A DNA stretch of 64,000 nt from DATKBT01 sp035546295 (GCA_035546295.1 DATKBT010000132.1:1-64000); one strand, 5' to 3'. Shown: positions 18,638 to 28,488, counted from the stretch's first letter. Made by a program: numbers and translations. Notes: generated by a model from the letters alone, not told the origin.

Positions 18638-20021
18638 ATGACGCCCACCAGGAGCCTTCGCCTCGCGACGGCCGCCGCGCTCGTTCTCGCGGTCGCCGGC
18701 GCCGTGCTCGCGGCCTCTCCCGCTTCGCCCAGCAACGCGGCCGCCGACACGGATCCCGTGACCTGGGCCGAGCACGTGGCGCCGATCCTCTACCAGCGGT
18801 GCGTCGGCTGCCACCGACCCGGCCAGACCGCGCCGATGTCGCTGCTGACCTACGCCGAGGCGCGTCCCTGGGCGAAGTCCATCCGACAGGCGACGCACGA
18901 TCTCACCATGCCCCCCTGGTTCGCCAACCCCGAGCACGGTGAGTTCCTGGAGGATCCGCGCCTCAGCGACGAGCAGCTCGACCTCCTCGCACGTTGGGTC
19001 CAGGCGGGCGCGCCGGCCGGCGACCTGTCGAAGGCGCCCGAGCCTCCGACCTTCACGTCGGAGTGGCAGATCGGCGAGCCCGACGTGGTCTTCACCATGG
19101 AGCCGTTCGAGGTGACCGACGAGATGGAGGATCACTACCAGTGGCTCAAGATCGAGAGCCACCTCGAACAGGACCGCTGGATCAAGGCGATCGAGGTCCA
19201 CCCCACCTTCCTGGAAGCCGTGCACCACCAGCTCACCTATCTGGGGCCGCCCGGCGCCACGATCCAGAGCGTCCAGGGCGCGGGAACGCTCGACCTCGAC
19301 TTCGTCAGCGGCTGGGGTCCGGGCGTCGCGCCGCTGGTCTACCCCGAGGGGTACGGCATGCTGCTGCCGGCGGGCGCCACCGTCTTCTTCCAGATGCACT
19401 ACCCACAAGACGTCCGGCCCCGGCACCGGCGGCGTCGACCAGTCCTCGGTCGGCATGACCTTCTACGACGAGAGGCCCGAGAACCGGATCGCCACGCTGT
19501 GGATCGTCGACCCGGCGCTCGACATCCCGCCCGGCGTGGCCAGTTACCCCTCGGCCTCCTCGTTCACGGCCGAGCACGAGGCCGTGGTGTTCGACTTCAC
19601 GCCCCACATGCACCTGCGCGGCAGGTCGATGCGCTTCACGGCGGAGTATCCGGACGGCGAGAAGGAGATCCTGCTCGACGTCGTCGACTACGACTTCAAC
19701 TGGCAGCTCACCTACACGCCGACGGAGCCCAAGAGGATCCCGGCGGGAACGCGAATCGCCGTCGACGCGACGTTCGACAACTCCGCCGACAACCCCCTCA
19801 ACCCCGACCCCAGCATCAACGTGAGGTTCGGTGAGAAGACGACCGACGAGATGATGGTCGGCTTCATCCACTACAGCTTCGTCGACCAGGCCCTGCAGGA
19901 CGACATGCCGACCTTCTCGGTCCCCGAGGGCATGCGGCAGCAGTTCGACCAGATCCAGCAGCTGCGCCAGCAGCAACGCGAGGCGAAGGCGGCGGCGGAG
20001 GCCACCGGCCGAGGGCTCTGA
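18638..20021 (+). CDS. cytochrome c fused to PHM-like copper monooxygenase domain, one frameshift at 19402
   Basis: ATG 18638 follows AGGAAGGGG and starts a signal peptide. Residues about 45-130 form a cytochrome-c-like domain with RCVGCHRPG (Cys55, Cys58, His59 by count). The rest resembles the copper-type-II ascorbate-dependent monooxygenase fold: EAVHHQLTYL gives a HH pair as in the CuH site, and FDFTPHMHLRGRSM gives HxH as in the CuM site. Frame 1 ends after FFQMHY; the other frame gives HKTSGPGTGGVDQSSVGMTF, contiguous in homologues, so one extra C in the run 19402-19404 breaks the gene. Together the two parts make about 461 residues. The heme may feed electrons to the copper centre; this is inference. 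Confidence 0.8.
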
Positions 20022-20075
20022 GTCGACGTCCCGTCGACACCGGTCGCGTTCGGGATGCGCTGCCTCCGCCTCGGA

Positions 20076-20099
20076 CTCTGCCTCTGCCTCTGCCTCTGC
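20076..20099. repeat. four copies of CTCTGC in a convergent intergenic gap
   Basis: Four exact 6-bp units followed by CTC, preceded by similar imperfect units. The array sits in the 79-bp gap between the converging cytochrome-monooxygenase and hydrolase genes. No protein reads through it on either strand, so it is a simple microsatellite. Confidence 0.7.
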
Positions 20100-20100
20100 C

Positions 20101-21558
20101 TCAGGGCGCGGAGAAGGGAGGCCGTCGGATCTCGTCGAGACAGCTCACATCGAGGCCCCGCACCGTTCCGCTCTCCACGAACGATTCGATCATCCCGACG
20201 ACGCAGGCCACTCCGCGCATCCCGAGGAGCCCGTGCGGCGCCTCGGGGATGGTCGCGTGGAGCGCCCCGGGGAGCGCGGCAGCGAGCTCCGCGCCCCAGG
20301 ACGGCGGCATCGATGGATCGAGCTCGCCGGTGAGCGAGAGGAGCGGAACGGCGATCTCGAGCGGCGCGTGGAAGTCGCCGGGGACTTCGGCCGAGGGCCA
20401 CGGCCCGCAGGTTCCGATCAGCTGGTCCCCCCAGGCCGGCCCGAGCAGCGTTCCTCGGCTCGCCCGCTCGAGCTGCGAACGATCCAGCCGCGCCACGTCC
20501 TCGCTGCACAGGAGCGACAGGAAGGCGCCGCCCGTGATGCCCGCGAAGGCCACTCCGATCCCCGCCGAGATCGCTCGGAGCGGCGCCAGGTCCCCGGCGG
20601 CGGCGGAAGTCAGCACGCGCGGCGCCTGGCTGACGCCGATCGGGTAGAAGAGCATCAGGCGCAGGGCGGAGGCGACCTCGAGGCGCGAGACGTCGAGCTC
20701 ACCGGTCCCGAGCCGCCGGTCGAGGCTCTCGATCGATTCCGCCAGCCGGGGATAGGCCTGGTGGCAGGAAGCGTCGGCGGCACAGGCTTCGACGAGAAGC
20801 GCGAGGGTGCGGTCGAGGATTCGCGGAGCGTCGAGCACGCCGTTGCGTCCCGGCGGATAGGTCCCGAGCAGCGCCACCGTGCGAACCCCCTCGGGGCGAC
20901 GGCGCACCAGCTCGAGCGCGGTTCTGGTGCCGTAGGAGACGCCGAAGACGTTGACTCTCTTGTAACCCAACGCCTCGAAGGCGTCGGTGAGGTCGAGCAC
21001 GGCATGGTGCGTGCCGTAGAAGCGGAGATCGTGGCTGCCGGCCAGCCGCTCGCGGCACTCGGCAGCGGCTTGCTCGGACTGGAGCGCCATGGCTTCGAGA
21101 CCGCAGTCGAGGGCCCCCGACTCGCCGGTCCCGCGCTGCTCGACGAAGAGGAGGTCGCGCCGTCGCTGGAGACCGGCAAAGGTGGCGGCGTGCATCGGGA
21201 GCGCCGCGATCACCGAGGCGCCGGGGCCGCCCTCGAGCACGACGAGCGGATCGTCGAGCCGCTCGGCGGCGTCGGTCGCGGGAAGCACCACGACGCGGAT
21301 CGGCAGCGTGCGGCCCTGAGGCGCCGCACGGTCCTCGGGCACCTCGAGCAGCGCGCAGCGCGCCGACCGTCCGGCGACCGTGCAGGGGGCGGCAGGCGCC
21401 GGCCGGTTGACGGCGGTGCTCGCGCCCGTACCGGCGGCACCGAGGAGCAGACTCGCGACCAGCACGGCTCCGCGCGCGCGACGGAGTCCGAGCGCCCGCC
21501 GAAGGCTGGCGGCCCCCTGCGCCACGAAGCGAACACACGCGATCGGAAGCGCTCGCAC
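20101..21558 (-). CDS. tripeptidyl-aminopeptidase-like alpha/beta hydrolase, exported
   Basis: A 485-residue alpha/beta-hydrolase with an N-terminal signal or anchor (GAVLVASLLLGAAGTGAS at about 30-47). LVVLEGGPGASVIAA and RDLLFVEQRGTGESGALDC are the oxyanion and strand-4 regions typical of proline-iminopeptidase/TAP-like enzymes. The nucleophile Ser is in NVFGVSYGTRTALEL, the Asp in LTGELDPSMPP and the His in TIPEAPHGLLG, followed by a TAP C-terminal domain with its Cys pairs. Related Streptomyces and Xanthomonas enzymes remove N-terminal di- or tripeptides from peptides outside the cell. The gene is downstream of, and on the same strand as, the VWA protein 88 bp away, so they may share a transcript. 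Confidence 0.9.
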   Translation of the reverse strand: MRALPIACVRFVAQGAASLRRALGLRRARGAVLVASLLLGAAGTGASTAVNRPAPAAPCTVAGRSARCALLEVPEDRAAPQGRTLPIRVVVLPATDAAERLDDPLVVLEGGPGASVIAALPMHAATFAGLQRRRDLLFVEQRGTGESGALDCGLEAMALQSEQAAAECRERLAGSHDLRFYGTHHAVLDLTDAFEALGYKRVNVFGVSYGTRTALELVRRRPEGVRTVALLGTYPPGRNGVLDAPRILDRTLALLVEACAADASCHQAYPRLAESIESLDRRLGTGELDVSRLEVASALRLMLFYPIGVSQAPRVLTSAAAGDLAPLRAISAGIGVAFAGITGGAFLSLLCSEDVARLDRSQLERASRGTLLGPAWGDQLIGTCGPWPSAEVPGDFHAPLEIAVPLLSLTGELDPSMPPSWGAELAAALPGALHATIPEAPHGLLGMRGVACVVGMIESFVESGTVRGLDVSCLDEIRRPPFSAP

Positions 21559-21646
21559 TTCGTCTCTACGCCCGGCCGGCGCCGAGATTAGCGGCTGCTC
21601 TCCCTTCTCGAGATTGACCGGACGGTCTCGATCGGCCTCGCCTTCT

Positions 21647-23767
21647 TCACGGTCCAGCTCGTGGCTTCCTCACGCGGATCGAGGCCTCGTGGCGCGAGCC
21701 GGGTCGTCCCGGTGTGGATCTCCACCCGGCCCACCCGGCGTGTACGTCCTGGCCGCCGGGTACCGGTGGCGGCCTGCCCGCGCCGAGGGAATCGTCTGGA
21801 GACGCCGTCAAGGGCCCGTCGAGCCGGAGGACCGCCTCCTGGCCGCCTCGGATCGTCACCGGCCCCAGCTCGCGGCCGTCGCCGACGAGCACCCGATACT
21901 GGCCCGGGGCGAGCTCGACGACATCGCCGCCGACGGTGCCGCTGGCGACGACCTCGTCTCCCGACAGGACCTCGAAGCTGGAGCGCAAGGCGCTGCGCAT
22001 GGCTTCCTGCAGCGCCTCACCGTCCGCGGCGTCGAGGTAGCGCCCGCCACCGAGCCGGGCCCAGCGCTCGAACTCCTCCTCGAGCATCAGCTCGTCGATG
22101 GCGAAGCCCACGATGTTGACCCGCACGTCGATGCCGGCCTGCGCGAGCTCACCGATCGCGGCCGCCGGGTCGCCGCCGCAGGTCTCCTCGCCGTCGGTGA
22201 CGAGCACGATGAGGAGCGGACCGGAGGCGCCGGCGAGATCCTGACGCGCCCGGCTCAGCGAGTCGGCGATCGGCGTCTTCGCCAGGTTCTTGGCCTCGAT
22301 CGAGCGGATCGTCGCGGCGGCCCGGTCGCGGTCGAGCGGAGCGAGCGGGATCTCGAGATCGGTACGGCAGGAGTCGGCCTCGCGGTGGCCAAAGACGCGC
22401 AGCGCGAAGGGCACGCCGTCGGGCAGCGTCTGGCCGGTGAGATCGAGGAGGGCGTCGCGGGCGAGCTCGATCCGGCGGGTGCCGTCGAGCCGCTGGAGCA
22501 TGCTGCCCGAGGCGTCGAGGACGATCTCGACGGCGCCGACCGCGGAGGCGCTGCCATTCGCTTCGTCGGGGGCGAGCACGCGCAGCGTTCCGCGCGCGCT
22601 CCCCGGCTGGACGTCGACCGCGGCGGCGGCGAGCTGGCGATAGGACTGGCCGGTGAGATAGCGCACCTCGTAGGCTCCGGGATCGTCGGGGGCCTCGAGG
22701 CGCAGCGGATTCCCGCGGCGCGTGTAGGCGAAGTTGCCGTACTCGCGCTCGGGGGCTCCAGGCGGCACGATGGTGACGAAGTCGCCCTCGTTGTCGGGCC
22801 CGCTCCAGGTCACTTCGAAGGGCTCGCCGGCGACGATGGTTTCGCTCGGCTCGACCCTGGCGGCGACCGCTCCCACGTCGACCGGCGCCGAACCGATGAC
22901 GGGATACCCGCTCGAGCCGAGGTGATAGCGCACCAGGTAGCGCCCCGGCTCGTCCGGGACCTGGATCTCGACGGGGCTCCCACTCGAGGTATAGGCGTAT
23001 CGCCCGTATTCGCTCTCCGCCGCGTCCGGCGGGTCGATGCTGATGAAGTCGCGCTCGTTGTCGGGCCCCGTCCACGCCACCGGGATCACGCTGCCGGCGT
23101 CCACGCGGTCGGGGACCTCGAGGGTCGCGCTCGCCCCGACCACGCTCACCGGCGTCGACGCGATCACCGGGTATCCGCTGACGCCGAGGTGGTAACGCAC
23201 CACAAAGGTCCCCGGCTCGCTGGGCGCCGGCAGCTCGACGGGGCTCCCCTTCGAGGTGTAGGCGTAGGCGCCGTACTCGGAGTCGCCAGCATCCTCGGGA
23301 TCGATGCTGATGAAGTCGCGCGGATTGTCGGGTCCGCTCCAGGTCACCGCCAGGGTCCCGCCCATCTCGGCGGTGGCGGGCGCCTCGAGCGTGGCGCTGG
23401 CCGGAGTCACCCGCACCGCCGCCCTCGCGAGCACCGGATAGCCGCTCTCGCCGCTGTGGTAGCGCACTTCGTAGTCCCCGGGGGTGCCGGGTCCGGGCAG
23501 GGTCGCGGGACTGCCTTTCGACGCGTAGACGTAGGCGCCGTACTCCCGCTCCGGCGCGCCGGCAGGATCGATGCTGATGAAATCCCGCTCGCCCGCGGGG
23601 CCGTTCCAGGTCACCACGATCTCCGCGCCGGCAGAGATCTCGGCGGGCGCGGAGACCGTGACCTGCCTCGCGAACCCGGCGGTCGAGCTCGCTATCGCGA
23701 TCGAACAGAGCGCCAGGGCCGCCAAGGGATTTCGGGAAGAAATTGGAATCGGTCCCCGGAATCGCAT
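21647..23767 (-). CDS. exported VWA-domain protein with four tandem beta-sandwich-like repeats
   Basis: A 706-residue protein starting at ATG 23767, which has GAGGAGA eight bases upstream. After a signal peptide (about 1-35) come four repeats of roughly 87 residues, each with VTWSGPDNxRDFISIDP, a YGAYAYTSKGSP-like strand and a VRYHLGxSGYPV strand. A VWA domain (about 395-580) follows, with an intact metal site (VLDASGSML, TPIADSL, VTDGEETCGG), then about 120 residues ending in a GGQEAVLRL strand and a disordered tail. VWA domains bind protein partners through Mg2+; the repeat pattern is known from Rhodobacteria-type VWA proteins. Role is unknown but probably adhesion or envelope assembly. Confidence 0.88.
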   Translation of the reverse strand: MRFRGPIPISSRNPLAALALCSIAIASSTAGFARQVTVSAPAEISAGAEIVVTWNGPAGERDFISIDPAGAPEREYGAYVYASKGSPATLPGPGTPGDYEVRYHSGESGYPVLARAAVRVTPASATLEAPATAEMGGTLAVTWSGPDNPRDFISIDPEDAGDSEYGAYAYTSKGSPVELPAPSEPGTFVVRYHLGVSGYPVIASTPVSVVGASATLEVPDRVDAGSVIPVAWTGPDNERDFISIDPPDAAESEYGRYAYTSSGSPVEIQVPDEPGRYLVRYHLGSSGYPVIGSAPVDVGAVAARVEPSETIVAGEPFEVTWSGPDNEGDFVTIVPPGAPEREYGNFAYTRRGNPLRLEAPDDPGAYEVRYLTGQSYRQLAAAAVDVQPGSARGTLRVLAPDEANGSASAVGAVEIVLDASGSMLQRLDGTRRIELARDALLDLTGQTLPDGVPFALRVFGHREADSCRTDLEIPLAPLDRDRAAATIRSIEAKNLAKTPIADSLSRARQDLAGASGPLLIVLVTDGEETCGGDPAAAIGELAQAGIDVRVNIVGFAIDELMLEEEFERWARLGGGRYLDAADGEALQEAMRSALRSSFEVLSGDEVVASGTVGGDVVELAPGQYRVLVGDGRELGPVTIRGGQEAVLRLDGPLTASPDDSLGAGRPPPVPGGQDVHAGWAGWRSTPGRPGSRHEASIRVRKPRAGP

Positions 23768-24280
23768 CGAGATCTCCTCTCGTCGAGTGGTGAACGCAGC
23801 ATCTGCGGCGGCTCCCGACCGCACGGGATCGCCGGTGAACCGGCGCCGCTCCAGAGCCATGGCCGGCTCCCGAGTGGGCCGGCTCACTGGAGGGTCCATT
23901 CTAGGAGCCCCCGACCGAGCGCGGCGCCGTCGTGGATCCCGAATCCGGTTTCGGGTCGTCCAGCTCAGCTCCTCGCACCAGTTCGCGGATCCACCAGGCT
24001 TCGAGGAGAAGACGATTCGCGTGGACCGTCGGGACCGGACCGAGAGGCTCCTGCCTGGAGATCCGCAGGGAAGGGGGAGCCACCAGAGCTCGCGTCACCG
24101 CGCAGCGGTGCGCACAACCGGCTCCGTGTGAGCTCCCCGGCGACCGCGTGGCGACTTCGCGAAGTCGGCGCCGACTCTACGTTCTCGGGCGCCCGTCTCG
24201 GCGTCCGCCCCGGCCGCTCCCTCGATGAGTCGTGGAGTACCATCGACGATCGAACCAACACCTCGACAAAGGAGACGCCC
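23768..24280. other. divergent intergenic region, no gene recognised
   Basis: This 513-bp region lies between the divergent VWA-protein and cytochrome-dehydrogenase genes. Frames crossing it on both strands are extensions of flanking genes in wrong phase. A very long plus-strand frame that enters the dehydrogenase gene from 21380 is a shadow of the minus-strand genes there. AAGGAG at 24269-24274 is the ribosome site of the right-hand gene. No RNA gene is seen. Confidence 0.4.
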
Positions 24281-25978
24281 TTGCGCCCGGAGCGATTCCC
24301 CGACGTCGTCCGAGCTCCCCTGCTCGCAGCGGCCCTCCCCCTCCTGGTCGCACAGGCCGCCCCGGCTCAGGCCCCGCCGAGCGCGGGCTCCGGCGATCGC
24401 GTCGACTACGCGAGCGAGATCCGTCCTCTGCTCGCCAGCTATTGCTACGAGTGCCACGGACCGGAGCGGGCGACGCGCGAGGCGAACCTGCGCCTCGACG
24501 AGAAGCGCTTCGCGTTCCGCGACCTGGGCGGCTATCACGCCATCGTGCCCGGCCGGCCGGAGGAGAGCGAGCTCTACCTGCGCATCGCGTCCGAGTTCGC
24601 CGAGGACCGCATGCCCCCCTACACCGCAGGCGTCCAGCTCAGCGACGAGCAGACCGGCCTGATCCGTCGCTGGATCGCGCAGGGGGCCGAGTGGCCGGAG
24701 GCAGCGGACACGGCCGAGGACGCCGCCGGAGATGCGACCAGCCGCGCCGCGGCGCGCCGGCGGTCTCCGGGGCTGCCGCCGGTCGAGCTCCCCGAAGCCC
24801 CGTTCGTCATCCACACCCACGACATCGCCGAGGTGCGCGTGTCGATCCTGGCGCGCGGGCTGTCGCACCCCTGGTCCCTGGCCTTCCTGCCGAGGGGCGA
24901 CATGCTGATCACCGAGCGCGCCGGCAGCCTGCGTCTGGTCCGCGACGGCGTGCTCGTCGCCGAGCCGATCGAGGGCGTTCCGGCCGACGTGCTGGCCCGC
25001 GGCCTCTCCGGCTTGATGGAGGTGGCGGTCCATCCGGAATTCGACCAGAACCGGCTCGTCTACCTGACCTACACCCGCAAGCTCGGGGAGCGCACGGGGA
25101 CGGTGGCGCTGGTGCGTGGACGTCTCGACGGAATGTCGCTGCGCGACGTCGAGGACGTGTTCGTCGCCGAGCCCTGGCTCGGCGACGATGGCGTGCCGGC
25201 CGACAACCCGAACGTCCAGCTCGCCTCCACCGCAGCGGCGCGGCTCCTCTTCGCTCCCGATGGCCGGCTGTTCATGACCATGGGAGGCGCCTTCGGCGTC
25301 GAGCGAGAGGACGGCACCTCGAGCTTCCTCGGCAAGGCGATGCTGGCCCAGGACCCGAGCAGTCACGCCGGCAAGCTCCTGCGCCTCGAAGACGACGGCT
25401 CGCCACCCGCAGACAACCCGTTCGTGGGCCGCCAGGGCTACCGGCCCGAGATCTACTCGCTGGGGCACCGCAACCAGCAGGGGCTGGCGCTGCATCCGGA
25501 GACCGGCCAGCCGTTCGCCACTGAGCACGGGGTGCAGGGCGGCGACGAGCTCAACGCCATCGAGGCCGGCGGCAACTACGGATGGCCGGTGGTCTCTTAC
25601 GGCCGTCACTACGACGGGCCGCGAATCGCCAAGCAGCTCTGGCAGGAGGGAATGAAGGAGCCCCTCGTCTTCTGGGTGCCGTCGATCGCGCCCTCGGGCC
25701 TCACCTTCTATACCGGCGACCGCTTCCCGGAGTGGCGAGGCAACCTCTTCGTCGGCGCGCTGATGGAAGGGCGTATCCCGCGTACCGGTCACCTCGAGCG
25801 AATCGTCTTCAACGAGCGCGGCGAGGAGCTCCGCCGCGAGTCGATGCTGCGGGAGCTGCGCCAGCGGATCCGCGACGTCCGACAGGGCCCCGATGGGCTG
25901 CTCTACGTGCTGACCGAGGAGAACGACGGGGCCTTGCTCCGCCTGGAGCCGGCGCCGGGGTCCGTGGGCAGCCGGTAG
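24281..25978 (+). CDS. cytochrome c fused to PQQ-dependent sugar (aldose) dehydrogenase
   Basis: A 565-residue exported protein. TTG 24281, preceded by AAGGAG at six bases, starts a signal peptide. Residues about 40-150 are a planctomycete-type cytochrome c domain with SYCYECHGPE and later DRMPPYTAGVQLSDEQTGLI. Residues about 185-560 form a six-bladed soluble-glucose-dehydrogenase propeller: LSHPWSLAFLPRGDMLITER, SGLMEVAVHPEFDQNRLVYL, SLGHRNQQGLALHPETGQPF and APSGLTFYTGDRFP. Such enzymes oxidise aldose sugars with PQQ and pass electrons to cytochromes; the fused heme domain provides an intramolecular acceptor. No PQQ biosynthesis gene lies in the window. Confidence 0.9.
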   Translation: MRPERFPDVVRAPLLAAALPLLVAQAAPAQAPPSAGSGDRVDYASEIRPLLASYCYECHGPERATREANLRLDEKRFAFRDLGGYHAIVPGRPEESELYLRIASEFAEDRMPPYTAGVQLSDEQTGLIRRWIAQGAEWPEAADTAEDAAGDATSRAAARRRSPGLPPVELPEAPFVIHTHDIAEVRVSILARGLSHPWSLAFLPRGDMLITERAGSLRLVRDGVLVAEPIEGVPADVLARGLSGLMEVAVHPEFDQNRLVYLTYTRKLGERTGTVALVRGRLDGMSLRDVEDVFVAEPWLGDDGVPADNPNVQLASTAAARLLFAPDGRLFMTMGGAFGVEREDGTSSFLGKAMLAQDPSSHAGKLLRLEDDGSPPADNPFVGRQGYRPEIYSLGHRNQQGLALHPETGQPFATEHGVQGGDELNAIEAGGNYGWPVVSYGRHYDGPRIAKQLWQEGMKEPLVFWVPSIAPSGLTFYTGDRFPEWRGNLFVGALMEGRIPRTGHLERIVFNERGEELRRESMLRELRQRIRDVRQGPDGLLYVLTEENDGALLRLEPAPGSVGSR

Positions 25979-26213
25979 TCGCCAGCACCGAGGGCTGCGT
26001 GCTTCCCACTGTCGCCCGGGGCGCGCCTCCCCGTCGCGGCCGGCCTCCCTCCTGCCCCACCTTCGCGCGAAGGCGGGGGCACGAGAGCCGCCCCGGCAGA
26101 ACAGCAGCGGGCGGGCCGGCAGCCGGCGGCGCGCGCGAGGTCCCGGGGGCGAGCGCTCGCCCGGATCGGCTCCACGGTCGGGTCGAAGCGGGCAGCGGAC
26201 CCGCCGGAGCGCG

Positions 26214-27820
26214 TCACTCCGCTCGCAGCGCCTCGGTCGGCTGGACCTGCAGAGCGCGCCGCGCAGGCACGATGCAGGCGAGCAGGCAGACCCCCATCAT
26301 CAGCGCGGCGTAGCCCGACACCAGGACCGCGCCGCCGGGCCATAGCGAGTCTCCCAGGATGGCGTACGACAGCAGGCCGGTCAGGCAGGCCCCCAGGACG
26401 ACGCCGACGGAGACCTGCAGGAGCGGCCGCCGGAAGACCGAGAGGGCGATACTCCCGCGGCTCGAGCCGAGAGCGACGCGGATTCCGATCTCGCGCGTGC
26501 GTCGGGACTCGGTGAACGACATCACTGCGTAGATCCCGGCCAGCGACAGGAGCAGGGCGATCGACGCGACCAGCACGATCGCCCAGAACCAGAAGGCGTA
26601 GAAGCGCAGGTCGGCGTCGTCCACCTCGCTCACGAGCACGACATCGTCGAGCCTCAACCGGGGGTCGGCGCGGGCCGCAGTCTCGCGCAGCACCGCCGCG
26701 AACGCCCGCGCGTCTCCCCGCACGTGCACCGCCAAGTGGACCGGATGCGTGCCGGCCGCCGGCAGCGGGTGATAGACGCCCGACACCTTCGGGTCGGGCG
26801 CTACGCCCATGCCGAGATCCGGCACGACGCCGACGATCTCGTGCCAGGTCGCGGGCTCGACCGGCGATCCCGACGGGCCGACCTGCACGTAGCGCAGGCG
26901 CCGGCCGATCGGGTTGCGCCCCCCATGACCCGCTCGACGAACGACCGGTTCACGATCACGGGCCGAGAGCTGCCGCCGGCAGCCACGCCTTCGAAGCCGC
27001 GCCCGGCCAGGACGGGCGTCTGCAGGACCTCGAAGTAGTCCAGGTCGACGGCGGCGACGGCAACGCGATAGCCCGCGCACGAGCCGACGCAGTTGCTGGC
27101 AGGGCCCGCTGCGGTCGGCGGCGGCGCCGCGCCCCCGTCGTCCAGCTCGATCAGGCGCGCGGGGTGCGGCATTCGGGGGAGACGATCGGCGAGCGTGACG
27201 CCTGCGACTTCGGGGTGCGCGATCAGACGCTCCTCGAGCTCAGCGACGCTCGACGCGAACCGCTCCAGGAGCTCCGTCTCGCGCTCGCCCGGATCCTGCC
27301 GCCACCGCGCCGGGGATCGCGATCGAGATCGAGCCGCGTGGAGGACCCTGGGCTCGAGGCTCGCGGACTCGCGATCGCGGACCTGCACCCCGACGATCCG
27401 GTCACCGCCGGGGAGCGGCAGGCTCGGAGAGACGACCTGGTTGACGAACTCGAAGGTGCCGACGGCGACACAGGCGGCGATGGCGAGGCCGCCGACCACC
27501 GTCAGCCCCGGATATCGGAGCAGCAGGCGGAGGCCGACCTTGACGTCGAGCCACGAAACGGCGAGCGCACGCCTCCGCAAGATGGAGCGCAGACCGGGGC
27601 CTCGCCTGCGCAGCAGGGTGGACGCGATCACGAGGGGTCTCTGGCCGGTGAGCAGCGCGGCGAGCGCGCGGCCGCGGCGCGCGGCCCGCGCGCGATGCGC
27701 CTCCTCCAGGTCGCTGACCCGATCGTCGGCGCGCGCCGGTGGCGCGAAACGCGCGAGCAGCGCGATCGCCCAGCGCGGCGCGCTGGTGGTGCCGGAGCCA
27801 CCGGAGGGCTTTCTCGTCAC
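26214..27820 (-). pseudogene. deletion derivative of an ADOP-type FtsX permease
   Basis: The frame from GTG 27820 (alternative starts possible) opens with the permease-prefix region found in many ADOP proteins (LLARFAPPARADDRVSDLEE, ARRGRALAALLTGQ), then the N-terminal helix (LTVVGGLAIAACVAVGTFEF) and PLPGGDRIVGVQV. At about 27300-27345 the reading jumps from EPRVLH, the beginning of the MacB core, to PGERETELLERFASSVAELE, which belongs to the second half. The first FtsX domain is therefore missing, an internal loss of perhaps 250-300 residues. A second lesion is a missing G in the C-run 26919-26924 (VERVMGG then RNPIGRRLRY). The last 230 residues (SRRTREIGIRVALGSSRGS, ending VQPTEALRAE) are intact in the other frame. 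It is very likely non-functional. Confidence 0.8.
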
Positions 27821-27941
27821 TCTGTGACGATATTCCGGCCGCGAAGGGTTGCGGTACCCACGACCCCGGCCGATCCGGCTGTGCGAGGATGGCCTGGGGC
27901 TCGACGCCCCGCATCCATCACCCCCGAGGAGGAACCATCCC

Positions 27942-28460
27942 ATGAGCGCGCCTCGTCTGACCTCGCTCTTCGTCGCTTCGCTGGCGCTCGCGGTCCCGCT
28001 GGGCGCGGCCGAGCTCTCGGCCTCTTTCACCGACCCCGCCTGGGAGGGCGAGAAGGTGCCGGAAGGCGAGCAGTGCCAGAGGTTCGGCGGCTCCGGCAAG
28101 ACCCCCGAGCTGAAGGTGACCGGCATCCCGGATGGCGCCAACGCCCTGGTGCTCGAGTTCAGCGACGCCTCCTACGCCGCGATGGACGACGGCGGTCACG
28201 GCAAGGTCGGCTACCTGCTGGAGCCGGGGGCCACCGAGATCACGGTGCCGCGGGCGCCCGGCCACGAGACCGAGCTCCAGGAGCCGTTCTTCGTCGTCAT
28301 GGAGCACAAGGCGCCGAGCTGGGACGAGGCCGGCGCCTACCTGCCGCCCTGCTCGGGCGGCCGCGGCAATCGCTACTACCTGACGGTCAAGGCCGTGAAG
28401 CGCACCGGCGACGAGATCCAGGAGCTGGCGTCCACGCTCCTGGAGATGGGGACCTATTAA
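27942..28460 (+). CDS. YbhB/YbcL-like (PEBP family) exported protein
   Basis: A 172-residue protein with a signal peptide (MSAPRLTSLFVASLALAVPLGA); GAGGAGGAACC gives a good ribosome site. The mature domain fits the bacterial Raf-kinase-inhibitor-like/PEBP fold: SFTDPAWEGEKVPEG, LKVTGIPDGANALVLEFSDA, DDGGHGKVGYLLEPGA and CSGGRGNRYYLTVKAV. The usual GG.N.y..G..PP-type ligand-site residues are only partly recognisable. Homologues occur in periplasm and cytoplasm, with no agreed function; anion or small-ligand binding has been proposed. The gene is single. Confidence 0.8.
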   Translation: MSAPRLTSLFVASLALAVPLGAAELSASFTDPAWEGEKVPEGEQCQRFGGSGKTPELKVTGIPDGANALVLEFSDASYAAMDDGGHGKVGYLLEPGATEITVPRAPGHETELQEPFFVVMEHKAPSWDEAGAYLPPCSGGRGNRYYLTVKAVKRTGDEIQELASTLLEMGTY

Positions 28461-28468
28461 CTCCGGAC

Positions 28469-28488
28469 CCGACGCAGCGAGGCGTCGG
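28469..28488 (+). terminator. 7-bp hairpin after the PEBP-like gene
   Basis: CCGACGC (28469-28475), a 6-base loop, GCGTCGG (28482-28488), beginning nine bases after the TAA of the PEBP-like gene and within the convergent gap to the next gene. There is no T-run, so it is a weak candidate. Confidence 0.3.

Noticed and set aside
20076..20099. CTCTGC units as a CRISPR or operator array
   Set aside because: Too short and without spacers; a simple microsatellite between converging genes.
21380..24280. A plus-strand open frame of nearly 970 codons leading into the cytochrome-dehydrogenase gene
   Set aside because: It is antisense to the TAP-like hydrolase and VWA genes, has His/Arg/Gly-rich shadow composition, no ribosome site, and a good TTG start with AAGGAG lies at 24281.
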